Assembly: GCA_002104945.1 (NCBI GenBank)
Contig: MCFH01000077.1
Span: forward strand, 1 to 64,000
Direction: 5' to 3'
Source: Piromyces finnis
Taxonomy: Eukaryota > Neocallimastigomycota > Neocallimastigomycetes > Neocallimastigales > Neocallimastigaceae
DNA: 64,000 nt
Positions 20,251 to 30,154 of this stretch are shown here, in pieces. How positions within the stretch are numbered: position 1 is the first letter of the stretch; each line of letters begins with the position of its first letter. Made by a program: the position numbers and the translations under genes. The notes under the pieces are model-generated. The model did no database searches, was not told the DNA's origin, and worked only from the letters and a program-made list of their open reading frames with translations.

Positions 20251-21266
20251 GAACTAATTTTTTGAGCTTTATAATTGTTGTTATTGTAATTATTATTATA
20301 TTTTTGGAAGTTATTGTTGTTATTGTTGTTGTTGTTGTTGTATGATCTGTGGTGGTTGAAATGTGAATTTCTTTTCTTGTTAGATTTAGAGTTGGAAGAC
20401 TGGTTAATCTTATTCTTTGTAGAAAGAGAACTTTCGATCAAAATACATCTAGTTATAATGGACTCCATGGTGGTTGGAAATACCTCCATCTTTTCAATTT
20501 CTTCCTGATATTTGGGATGTAAACCATTATAAAAGATTAAAGATAATGCTTCTTCATTCCATTTAAATTGTTGTGAAAGAGAGCGGAATTCCTCGATATA
20601 ATCATTTATTTTACCATATTGTTGTTTTAAACGCATTATTTTGATTTTAGCTATCTTGTAACTAGCAACATTTGAGAAAGCAATTCTTAGTCCATCCAAC
20701 AATTCTTGCATGGTAGATGGATAAATATTATCCTTGTACTTGGCAAGATACCAATTTCTAGCAGCATCACGAAGACGGGATTGTACAAAATTAATTTTTG
20801 TTTCTTCTGGTAAAGTTCGATTTGGTAGAGTTTTGAAAGTATCTTCACATAATTGACAAAACAAATCGGTATCACTAGTCTTACCGGAGAACATACCTGG
20901 ATCTGGCACTTGAGTGATTGGAGTAGCAAAACGGCCTCTCATGATAACATCATGATCCAAATCAAATCTTGTTGAAGTAGATTCATCATCTCTAAAGACA
21001 GTAGGTCTTGGAGTAGCTATCCTATCATAATTGGTATGTAACAATGGTTGTTCATCTTCATTCTGAGCAGTTTGATTATTATTCATATTGGTTAATACAC
21101 TCATGATTTCATTTAAACGATTATTCACATCATTGGAAAAATTTTGAAAATCTTCACGGAAAACCAAATTTTCATTGATACCCTCAATGATATCCTTGGC
21201 AGTCTGAGTAGCATCCTCTCTTAGTTGGTTTACCTCGTCTGGGAAATTAGGAACCGGAGTGAACAT
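20241..21266 (-). CDS. gag: Element 2 Gag without zinc knuckle (341 aa)
   Basis: Starts 35 nt inside the 5' LTR. The N-terminal ~100 residues form a coiled-coil-like acidic/amide-rich stretch. The central part is a retrotransposon gag domain (PDPGMFSGKTSD, then LRDAARNWYLAKY and FKWNEEALSLIFYNGL), matching the family of fungal chromovirus Gags. The last ~60 residues are Asn/Lys/Arg/Ser-rich with a poly-Asn run and lack any C-x2-C-x4-H-x4-C knuckle, so RNA binding is presumably by the basic tail. Tf1-type elements also lack the knuckle. Complete ORF, ending in the slippery heptamer. Confidence 0.93.
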   Translation of the reverse strand: MFTPVPNFPDEVNQLREDATQTAKDIIEGINENLVFREDFQNFSNDVNNRLNEIMSVLTNMNNNQTAQNEDEQPLLHTNYDRIATPRPTVFRDDESTSTRFDLDHDVIMRGRFATPITQVPDPGMFSGKTSDTDLFCQLCEDTFKTLPNRTLPEETKINFVQSRLRDAARNWYLAKYKDNIYPSTMQELLDGLRIAFSNVASYKIAKIKIMRLKQQYGKINDYIEEFRSLSQQFKWNEEALSLIFYNGLHPKYQEEIEKMEVFPTTMESIITRCILIESSLSTKNKINQSSNSKSNKKRNSHFNHHRSYNNNNNNNNNNFQKYNNNYNNNNYKAQKISSKN

Positions 21267-21290
21267 TCTAAAGTAGCCACTAAACAGCGG

Positions 21291-21301
21291 GTAAAGATTA
21301 T
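21291..21301 (-). other. Element 2 self-primer binding site
   Basis: The minus strand directly after the 5' LTR is ATAATCTTTAC. Its exact complement GTAAAGATTAT lies in the LTR on the same strand (21537-21527). This 11-nt pairing with no gap to the LTR is the layout of Tf1/sushi self-priming. No tRNA-like TGG site is present. Confidence 0.75.
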
Positions 21302-22434
21302 TGTTAAGTTTTTGGGTTTGGTTATGCGGCCAGGTCAGAATGTTATTAATTATATAGTAAAAATGTTTTTTAAGAAATTAAATTTAATTATAAAATAACA
21401 CCTTAAACTCCCAAATGAAAAATGAAAAATTTATATTTACTTTAAAATAACTTTTTATAAATTTTTTATTTATTTAATAATAATATAAATGATATTATAA
21501 GTAACTATATAATTAAGATTATAACTATAATCTTTACAAAGAATTAAAATCGAATTCAATTCATTCTCTTTTATATTCTTTGTTCAGATTATTAAATTGA
21601 TATTAATAAGAATAAAGTATTACATATAATATATTAGTAATATAATTAAATAAGTAATAAGATTGTTTGTTTGTTTGTTTGTTTGTTTGTCATGACATAA
21701 AATAAAATAAACATATGATTAATCATTTAAACAGTTGATCCTAATTAGTAATTATAAAAACTATTCAATTAATAATTCATCATTATTAATTGATATTACC
21801 ATAACATATTTGTTATAACTAAATAATTATTATTTTCAAAATTATTTCTAATAAAACTTGCCGTTAACCTATTTTATAATAATTAAGATTATTTAATTTA
21901 TAGGTATTAACTGTTACACCTAAATGGGTCTAGTTCTATTTTTAGTAACAATCGTTATCATTAATTAAATTAATATAACTAAAATTCCTATTGATATATT
22001 TTTAATTTCATCAAGTCATAAGAAATATTTATGATCCATACTTGATATCATATTGATTTTAATTTACCTAATAAAATCTTTAAATGATCATAACTTCCTT
22101 AAATGATCAGTTAGAAGGACCGCGATTGTACCAAATTGTAGCTTTCTTCCTAAGCTTTCCAATAAACCTAGTTTCATCACCGTAGCACTTACAGCCGTAG
22201 CGATCGTTTTTGGCGAGTTACACCTTATTTCGTACTTGCTTATTTTTGGTTAAGGGTTATAGTATATTGATATTAAATTTTTGAAATCATAACCCTTTCA
22301 CTGAATCAAAATTTAAAAGGTGACTTTTAAAAGTGTTTTAAAATAATTATTGAAATTATTTAATTATAATTATTATGTTTAATTAATTATAGATATTATC
22401 TGAATTTGTTTTAAATCCAGTTAATATCTTCACA
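21302..22434 (-). repeat. Element 2, 5' LTR (1133 bp)
   Basis: Copy of 14893-16025, followed by the TAACA target duplication. It contains the predicted promoter and RNA 5' end, so U3 would be about 21538-22434 and R-U5 about 21302-21537. Confidence 0.95.
21527..21575 (-). promoter_or_regulatory. Predicted TATA box and RNA 5' end of element 2
   Basis: TATAAAAG on the minus strand (21575-21568) lies 31-38 bp upstream of 21537, the first base of the 11-nt sequence complementary to the PBS. In Tf1 the self-primer is the first bases of the transcript, so a start at 21537 fits both signals. This is inferred; the start was not observed. Confidence 0.6.
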
Positions 22435-22439
22435 TAACA

Positions 22440-22485
22440 GAAGAAGTAGTTAAAAAGTTGTAATATAACTACCAATCCGTTATCA
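22440..22485 (+). repeat. Element 3, last part of 3' LTR
   Basis: Resumes after the TAACA duplication and ends TTATCA, the inverted partner of TGATAA at 14317. The 18 bases to the tRNA follow. Confidence 0.6.
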
Positions 22486-22503
22486 TTTATTATGAAATTT
22501 GAA

Positions 22504-22585
22504 GTCACTTTGGCGGAGTGGTTAACGCGGTGGCCTGCTAAGCCATTTCCCTTTGGGAGCGCAGGTTCGAGTCCTGCAGGTGACG
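22504..22585 (+). tRNA. tRNA-Ser (anticodon GCU)
   Basis: 82 nt, without intron or encoded CCA. The acceptor GTCACTT pairs with AGGTGAC (one G-U) and the discriminator is G. The anticodon stem GTGGC/GCCAT encloses the loop CTGCTAA, giving anticodon GCT (Ser, AGC/AGU codons). A long variable arm (TTCCCTTTGGGA) marks class II. The B box GGTTCGAGTCC is a perfect consensus, and the A-box region is TGGCGGAGTGG. A TTTT Pol III terminator begins at 22586. Confidence 0.97.
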
Positions 22586-22840
22586 TTTTAATTTTTGTTT
22601 TATACTTTTTATATATATTATCTTTTTTTTTTTTTTTTATTTTATTATTTTTTTAATTGTATTTAATAAAAATTAATCCTAAATCGAATTATTTCATTTT
22701 TAATACTAATACAATAAAAATAAAAATATATTTGAAAAATATATATTTTAATTTTATCATATTTAATTATATTATTTTTTTTATAATAATACCTTGTAAA
22801 GATAAAAAAAAAAAAGAAATTATTCAATAATAATTTAGTT

Positions 22841-22841
<1 letters not shown>

Positions 22842-22935
<94 letters not shown>
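22842..22935. repeat. TAA microsatellite
   Basis: Uninterrupted run of about 31 TAA units. Confidence 0.95.
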
Positions 22936-24903
22936 GATAATGTTTTTTTAAGAATAAGATAATGTTTTTTTTTATAATAATATTATTCAATAAGTATATA
23001 AATCAGCATTTTCAAATCAAGATGGTTGATAAGTAAAATAACTAAGACAATGACTACGGATTTCCAACTAATACTTTTTAAAATATGATAATTTAATATT
23101 TTTAAAATTGGAAATATGAACATAAACAAGACTTTTCCCATTAAAACTATAACTGTTAATATATGAATATTCAAAATACATATTTATACACATAGTTTCC
23201 ATATATAATTTTACATTTATATAATTTCTGAAAACTGAAATAAATAATTATAGCATTAATAAAAACGGGTAAAAATAATTTTTATCTTTAATAATTAAAT
23301 TATCCTCCAAAGAATGTGTTTGTTTCTTAGATAGGTTTCAAGAAAATCCACTATTAATTTTGTTATAAAATAAAAATGACCTATTTCACTTATTCTATTT
23401 AAATTAGAAAACTATAGAGTTAGTATATGAAGAAAACATTGTATTTTTCTTTTTCAATTGAAATAGTTTTAATTATTTTAATCGAAAAATATTTTTTGAT
23501 TTATGAAAATATAAATATGAAATTTATTAAAATTAATAATATTAAAAATTTTAAATAGATTAACAAACATCGTTGGAAAAAAAGTAATATCATTAATAAA
23601 AGAGAAACAAATACAAATAACAAATTTCTTAATTCATTGATTATAACAATACTCCTTTAAATTTAAGAATTATTTTAATTATCATTAAAACACTTATGAA
23701 CAAGCCTTTCAAATGCTCTATAGTGTATTTAATTTTAATTTTAGCACGATAGGTTGAATTATGTGTACAATTCTATTATACTTGATGTTAATTCTTTATT
23801 TTGTTTTAGTTATTTCTTAATTGGTGATAATTCACAAGGTATAATTTACAAAATTTATTTTAATATCATAATATTTAAATGGGTTTTTAAATAATGTATA
23901 AAGTATAGATATAATAGTAATTAATTACGTCCATCTAATATTGTATTATTTGTTATTTTTTAATTATTATAATAACTTTAATTAAAGTATAGTTTTCATA
24001 GAATTTACTATTATTTTATTTTATTTCTGCCAATAAAAATTATTTCAGAACATGTCAAATATATTAAAATATACATCGTGTTAATAAAATTGTCCAATTA
24101 TATATAATATAAATTAAAATGACCCACTTTGAAAAAGCGTTTAAATGTAAAGATTAAGATCTACAATTATTTCATAAAATTATAAACATAACTTTTAAAA
24201 GAATATTTTTAACATATAAGAATTTTATTATATATTATAAACGAATTAAAAATGAATTAAAATATAATATAAAATAAATTTATAAAACAAAATAAATTTA
24301 TTTTTTCTTTTTCTTTTTATTCATTAGTTTTCTTCGAATTATAAAAATAAAAATATATATAGGTATATTTGAATTAAAAAGTTATTTTAATTTTAAATTT
24401 AATGTTTTTTTTTTGTAATTCAGTAATACTTTAAGTTTTCATTTAATCGGTTTTCCAAAAATATGAATCAATATATAATCAATATGAATTTAGACAGAGT
24501 TAGAGGAATATCAAAAAACTTCTCAAATCAAGTTATTTTTTCTTATATATATTTCATATATATAGTACAATGTACAATAATAACAATATTTTAATTATTA
24601 ATTTTTCCTATAGAATAACTAAAGTGTTGAGCTGAATATTACGAGAATCTTATATCGGATATAAATGATCCCATCTCTATTATAAAAATTTAGTGATACT
24701 ATTTTTCAATAAAAGTAGTAATTCTCCAGATATGTCCGTACCAATATTATAAGACCTTTGAATATTAATCATTCCATTTTTTTTTTGTACTTATTGATGA
24801 ATGAAATTACATGGAAATGTAATGATTGAAATCAATAATAAAAAAATACTAATATACAATATCTATGAGATTTTATTCAATTGGCGATTAATAATGATAA
24901 AAA

Positions 24904-25395
24904 TATCCGAAATGGGAAGCTGAATGAGATTGACTGCATGAAGCATTACCTGCAGTGGTAATTTTTATCTTTGTTTTATATTTCATAATTGGACATGAAA
25001 TCTTCATATTATATATTATGGATATTTCGATATTTATATGAATATATATATATATATATATATTTATTATGATATTAAAACCCGGATATTCATACATATA
25101 TTCATTATTATTCATCAAATATCGATATCGATAATTCATTATTCATAATAACTTCATATATTTCATGCATTTTATATTTTTTAACAGTAAAATAAATGAA
25201 TTATTGTACAATAATTCCCATAAATATATAATATTTATGATATTTTACTTAGAATTTGATATTGGAAAATATATCAAAATACATATAATAATAAATATAC
25301 CAAATACGTATATGATAATGAAAAATTATTAATCACTAAATTCCTACAGACAATGCTCCATACAATCAAGCTCATTCCGCTTCTCATTCTGACTC
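24904..25395. repeat. Imperfect inverted pair of 52-bp segments
   Basis: The reverse complement of 24904-24955 aligns with 25344-25395 at 39 of 52 bases, most differences being transitions. Both arms can encode a HSASH-containing peptide (SQSHSASHFG on minus, NQAHSASHSD on plus), so they may be head-to-head fragments of one decayed gene family. Confidence 0.5.
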
Positions 25396-25732
25396 TATTG
25401 ATTTTTAATATATACTACTATCAATATATATTGTGAAAACAAATAAAAAGGTTGACAATGATATCCATCACTTGGATGTTATACTAATTGAAATTTTTAA
25501 AATTTTCTTATTCTTTTTTATAAAGGTGATTTTTAAGATCATATTATATTCATATAAATGTCAGTTTTAAAATATTTCTAAAATTGTGGCAAATAGGATT
25601 TCAAAGTATGTTCTTTCTTATGATTTTATTAAACCTAACCAGTTTAGTTTTTTTTATTAAAAAAAAAAGTATTAATTTATTTATTTTTATTCGTTAAATT
25701 TGCCAAAAACTGTATTAATTTTCATAACCTCA

Positions 25733-26716
25733 AAAAAAAAAAAATATTATTTGTCTGTTCTTTTTAATGTTCTAACAAAATTATATAAATTAATTATTTA
25801 CTTCAAATGTTCTAATTTTTTCAACAATTTATATTTTATCTCAAAAACCAGTATATATTTTTTATAAACTTTCCTATAAGCTTTCTAACAAAATTTCTAT
25901 TAGTTGTGTTTTAATTTAAAAAAAGCTAAAAAGTTTGGTGATTAGTATGATACATGAATCAAAAATATAAAATACATTATGTATATTTCAATAGATAAAT
26001 GTATACATTCCATGTAATGTAATTGTAATTAAAAATAAAAAATTTATAGAATTTTTGATCAAAAAAAAAAAATATTATTTGTCTGTTCTTTTTAATGTTC
26101 TAACAAAATTATATAAATTAATTATTTACTTCAAATGTTCTAATTTTTTCAACAATTTATATTTTATCTCAAAAACCAGTATATATTTTTTATAAACTTT
26201 CCTATAAGCTTTCTAACAAAATTTCTATTAGTTGTGTTTTAATTTAAAAAAAGCTAAAAAGTTTGGTGATTAGTATGATACATGAATCAAAAATATAAAA
26301 TACATTATGTATATTTCAATAGATAAATGTATACATTCCATGTAATGTAATTGTAATTAAAAATAAAAAATTTATAGAATTTTTGATCAAAAAAAAAAAA
26401 TATTATTTGTCTGTTCTTTTTAATGTTCTAACAAAATTATATAAATTAATTATTTACTTCAAATGTTCTAATTTTTTCAACAATTTATATTTTATCTCAA
26501 AAACCAGTATATATTTTTTATAAACTTTCCTATAAGCTTTCTAACAAAATTTCTATTAGTTGTGTTTTAATTTAAAAAAAGCTAAAAAGTTTGGTGATTA
26601 GTATGATACATGAATCAAAAATATAAAATACATTATGTATATTTCAATAGATAAATGTATACATTCCATGTAATGTAATTGTAATTAAAAATAAAAAATT
26701 TATAGAATTTTTGATC
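25733..26716. repeat. Tandem array, three copies of a 328-bp unit
   Basis: The marker TATTATTTGTCTG recurs at 25745, 26073 and 26401, exactly 328 bp apart, and each unit ends GAATTTTTGATC (26060, 26388, 26716). I saw no differences among copies. The unit has no ORF and lies 270 bp upstream of the gene at 26987. Confidence 0.95.
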
Positions 26717-26986
26717 CTTCTGTCAAACAAAATATAATTAATATCCACCAATAAAAATCATTTTTAATATATTAAAATTTATATAAAAATAATTTTAAAA
26801 AAATTTATTTTCTTTAAAAAAAAACAAAACAAAAACGAAAAACCAAAAAAAAAAAAAAACGAAGTAAAATTAAAACATTAAAATTAATGAAAAGTTTTTA
26901 ACTTTTTAAAAGAATAATATTAAAAATAAAATAATTAACATTTTAGAAAAAAAATATAAAAATAAATATATAAAAATATATAAACA

Positions 26987-28075
26987 ATGTTTAATAAAAC
27001 TATTTTAACATTTTTATTTATTATCATTTATTTTCAGTTTGCTAGTGCTAATGAACTAAATGAGGTATTAAGTAAAAAAGAAGTATTAAATATTACCAAT
27101 GAGTTTTTTATCAGTTATTATTGTAAAGATGATATTTGTGTTAAAACAGATAATGAATATAAGGAAAAGTTTGTTGAAATTCCAGATAAAAATGAAAGGG
27201 TAATAAAATATATTGTTGATACCTGTTCTTCTGAAGAAATTATAAATGGTAGATGTTTTAGTGAAAAATGTATTTCTGATGCTCATTGTTTATCTAATAA
27301 ATGTATTGATAGTCATTGTGCTTTTAATGAGGAAACACCAATTGTACATTGTGATGATATTTATATTGGAGTAAAAAAATCATATATGCATTGTGGTAAA
27401 CCATATGGTGATACATGTAAAACTGATGATGAATGTTCTTCTAAAAAATGTGGTTTATATGATGGATTATGTAGAATGCAAGCTGAAGGTCCTCACGATG
27501 ATGAAGTATTTAGTAAAGAAGAAGTATTAAAAATTACTAGTAACAATTACATAAGTTATTATTGTAAGAATGATACTTGTGTTTCATATGATGATTATTA
27601 TCATGTTTATTTTGTTGATATTCCAGATGAAAATAATAATTTTAAAAGATATATTGTTGATACCTGTACTGTTGATGATATTAAAAATGGTAGATGTTAT
27701 CATGAAGAATGTACTTCTGATTCACAATGCTTATCTAATAAATGTATTGATAAACATTGTGCATTTAATGAAGAAACACCGATTGATCATTGTGAATATA
27801 TAGATTCATATATGCATTGTGGAAAACCACATGATGATACATGTAAAACTAATGATGAATGTTCTTCTAAAATTTGCAATAAATATGGAATATGTGATAT
27901 ACAAAAGAAAGGTTCTGATAGTGATTATATTGAAGCATTAAAAATTATCTTTTTCCTTATACCTTTATGCACAGTATATTTTATTATATTTTTGAATTTT
28001 TATTTTGTTTTCCGTAATACATACGAAAAGCATTCAAAAAATAGAAAAAATAAAAAGGATGCTTTAATTATTTAA
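26987..28075 (+). CDS. Cysteine-rich type I membrane protein with internal duplication (362 aa)
   Basis: Single exon; ATG follows AAACA. Signal peptide at residues 1-21 (hydrophobic to FASA), then a luminal/extracellular part of two homologous repeats (about 24-170 and 175-307), one transmembrane helix near 318-342 and a short lysine-rich cytosolic tail. Each repeat runs from KEEVLKIT or KKEVLNIT through SYYCKxDxC, YIVDTC, CxSDxxCLSNKCIDxHC and FNEETPI to DTCKTxDECSSK, with evenly spaced cysteines that presumably form disulfides. The C..D..C.S..C spacing recalls Dickkopf-like cysteine modules. I recognise no named family. A cell-surface protein is the safe description; binding partner and role are unknown. 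Confidence 0.88.
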   Translation: MFNKTILTFLFIIIYFQFASANELNEVLSKKEVLNITNEFFISYYCKDDICVKTDNEYKEKFVEIPDKNERVIKYIVDTCSSEEIINGRCFSEKCISDAHCLSNKCIDSHCAFNEETPIVHCDDIYIGVKKSYMHCGKPYGDTCKTDDECSSKKCGLYDGLCRMQAEGPHDDEVFSKEEVLKITSNNYISYYCKNDTCVSYDDYYHVYFVDIPDENNNFKRYIVDTCTVDDIKNGRCYHEECTSDSQCLSNKCIDKHCAFNEETPIDHCEYIDSYMHCGKPHDDTCKTNDECSSKICNKYGICDIQKKGSDSDYIEALKIIFFLIPLCTVYFIIFLNFYFVFRNTYEKHSKNRKNKKDALII

Positions 28076-28788
28076 ACGATTTTGTAAAATACATTTAATA
28101 GATTTATTTAATAAATTAAACAATTGAAATTTATAAAATAAAAATAATTATATGTATAAAATGTAAAAATAAAACTTTTTACATTTTATATTTCATTTAA
28201 AATGGGTAATTTAAATTTAAAAAAAGAAACTAAACAAAAAAAAAAAAAGATTTTTAAAATAAAATTTTATTTAAAGACTTGAAATAATACTAAAAATACA
28301 TAAAAGTTATACATCATTTATTTTTTTTAATTTTAGTATTAAATGTAAGAATTATCAAAAAAAAAAAATATAAATTATTTATTTTACTTGATGACTATAT
28401 AAAACTTTATAATTATATTTATTTATTTTTACATTTTTTTATATTCATTTTTTGGTATAATTACGATTTCTTTTAATAAGAAAAAAACGATAAACATATT
28501 TATGATACGGATTAAAAGATTATTTTTTAATTTTATTTATGCTATGACTTTATTTTCTTTTACAAAATATATTTAGAAAAAGATAATTTTTATTACAGAT
28601 TACTTTTTTAATTGTGAAAATAATTTACTACTACTAAAATATATAATTAATTTCTAATATTTAAAAATAAATAGTAATAAAAAAAAGAATTTAAATACAT
28701 AACTAGTTATCTAACTATAAAAAAAAAACTAATACTTTATAAACTTGTGTATATATATTTAAAATAATAAATTTTTATCTTTTGGTAT
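28076..28788. other. Intergenic region between converging genes
   Basis: AT-rich 3' flank of both the plus-strand gene ending at 28075 and the minus-strand gene ending at 28789. No further feature seen. Confidence 0.55.
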
Positions 28789-30154
28789 CTAATAATATAG
28801 CATAGTTTGTTGCATTGGCATTGAATAATACATTGGTATATTTTGGTTTTCATTATTTTGATATTGATTTGATTCATATGAAAATAAAGTCATATTTATT
28901 TCATTATTATTCGGAACCATTAAAGTTCCGTTCATATCGGTATTTGGAATAATTGAGGATAAAGAAGAATAAATATCGTTACTTTGGATTACTGGGGATA
29001 AGGAAGAATAGGAGGATATTGGAGAGAGGTTAGATTGAGAGAGATTAGATTCAGAATTCATTATTTGACCATTAGGATAATTATTAATCAAAAAAAATTG
29101 TTCATTATATTCAAACTGATCATCTATTTTATATTGATTTAATTCAATAGTTTCATTTCCATTAAAAGTATCATCATTAGAAGGTATAACTAATAATTGC
29201 GATGGCATTTCAGGGGTATATAATGAATCTTTTGGTGAAAATAGATAACTATTATTAACCAAATTTTGATTGTGATCATCAAATGAACCTATTTTTTTGA
29301 TCGTTGATGGTTTTAATTGATTTTTCTTCATTTTTTTTGAATGTTCTTGAATAGTCATTTCAATTTTATTCATAATGGATTCTTCATAATGGCATACATA
29401 GGAATATTTCTTATCTTTACAAAGTTCATTCCAAGTTCTAGCAACTAAAGTACTTGTAATCAAATCAACATTATCATTGATTTTCTTAAGAACCATTCCC
29501 CACAAAAGCTTCATTTGTTGAGGGGTTTTAGCGTATTTATTTAAAGATCTGCATAAACGTTCATAATCTTTAATTTTTTAAAAATATTTAAATAAAATAG
29601 TTATATAATTAATATTTATTTTTATTTAAATATTAAATATATATATAATATTAAACCATAAAATAATATTTATTCAATATATATACTTGGTTGAATTTTA
29701 AATTCTTCAAGTTGATCAATAATTTTTGCACAAAGTAAATAACGATAGGCTTGAGTCCTACCATTGATTATTCAAAAATAATAAAATTCATTAATATGAT
29801 TTTTATAATTTTTATAATAAATAATAATAATAGTAATAATTTTTTATTTAAACATACTTTGAAATATTCCATTTTGATTTTATAAATTCATCAATGGTTT
29901 GACTTTGTTTAATATATTCTTTAGAATTTAAGGATTGTTGGATATCTTTTATGTATCTTTTAAATTCTTCTTGTTTTAAAAGATAAACATTAAGTGGACT
30001 AAATTTCGGTTTAAAAGTGAATATTATATAAGTTAGAAATGTAATTTAAAACTTGATAATTTTTTATAATATAATAACTATAAAAGTAATAGTAATTAAA
30101 ATTAGTAAAAAAGATATATTTTACTTACTTTTCTAAAAAGCTAATATCAGCCAT
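28789..30154 (-). CDS. HTH-family protein, copy B (4 exons, about 338 aa)
   Basis: Proposed model: complement(join(28789..29567, 29687..29757, 29858..29998, 30129..30154)), introns GTAAGT, GTATGT and GTATAT to AG. Exons 1-3 have the same lengths (26, 141, 71 nt) and phases as copies A and C. It begins MADISFLENPLN. The conserved domain has SKWNISKTQAYRYLLCAKII, YERLCRSLNKYAKTPQQ, LITSTLVARTWNELCKDKKY and CHYEESIMNKIEMTIQEHSKK. The tail is shorter than in copy A, rich in Ser/Pro/Asn (SPISSYSSLSP), and ends QTMLYY. Domain similarity to bacterial HTH proteins suggests DNA binding and the tail an activation or interaction region; both are inference. The strong conservation with A and C, against diverged tails, argues that the domain is under selection. 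Confidence 0.82.

Larger units (their letters stand above)
14893..22434 (-). mobile_element. Element 2: complete Ty3/gypsy chromovirus (7542 bp)
   Basis: Two LTRs of exactly 1133 bp, in which I saw no difference, both ending TG...CA and flanked by the 5-bp duplication TAACA (14888-14892 and 22435-22439). On the minus strand: 5' LTR, 11-nt self-priming PBS, a 35-nt leader, gag, -1 frameshift signal, pol ending in a chromodomain, 3' UTR, hairpin, PPT, 3' LTR. All ORFs are intact. Apparently identical LTRs mean very recent insertion, and the element is probably competent. It lies within the 3' LTR of element 3. Confidence 0.97.
11462..22485 (+). mobile_element. Element 3: 5'-truncated gag-protease LTR element, interrupted by element 2
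   Basis: Plus-strand remnant: partial gag, -1 frameshift signal, a pol ORF with protease only, hairpin plus PPT (14289-14316), then a 3' LTR starting TGATAA at 14317. Element 2 sits inside that LTR (14893-22434), which resumes after the target duplication and ends TTATCA at 22485. The rejoined LTR is about 622 bp, close to the 627 bp of element 1, with the same TGATA...TATCA ends. The 5' LTR and gag N-terminus are missing at the junction with element 1. Its outer edge is 18 bp from a tRNA-Ser gene. Confidence 0.75.
22586..26986. other. Intergenic region with repeats
   Basis: Apart from the repeats listed separately (TAA microsatellite, inverted pair, 328-bp array) I see no supportable gene. 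Short open frames at 22983-23174 and 24888-25139 have AT-driven composition. The stretch 24595-25400 is slightly less AT-rich and may hold decayed coding sequence. Confidence 0.5.

Noticed and set aside
22435-22503. tRNA-targeted integration of element 2
   Set aside because: Its site is 64 bp from the tRNA and inside another LTR; nesting explains it at least as well, so only element 3 is proposed as tRNA-targeted.
24888-25139. 83-codon frame with Ile/Tyr alternation
   Set aside because: Mostly a TA-repeat translation; only its end (HSASH) is interesting, and that is reported as part of an inverted pair.
25733-26716. Possible CRISPR-like array
   Set aside because: The whole 328-bp unit repeats without unique spacers, in a eukaryotic genome; it is a plain tandem repeat.
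27086-27286. Antisense and alternative frames in the Cys-rich gene (also 27570-27803)
   Set aside because: Shadows; the plus-strand frame has signal peptide, repeats and membrane helix.
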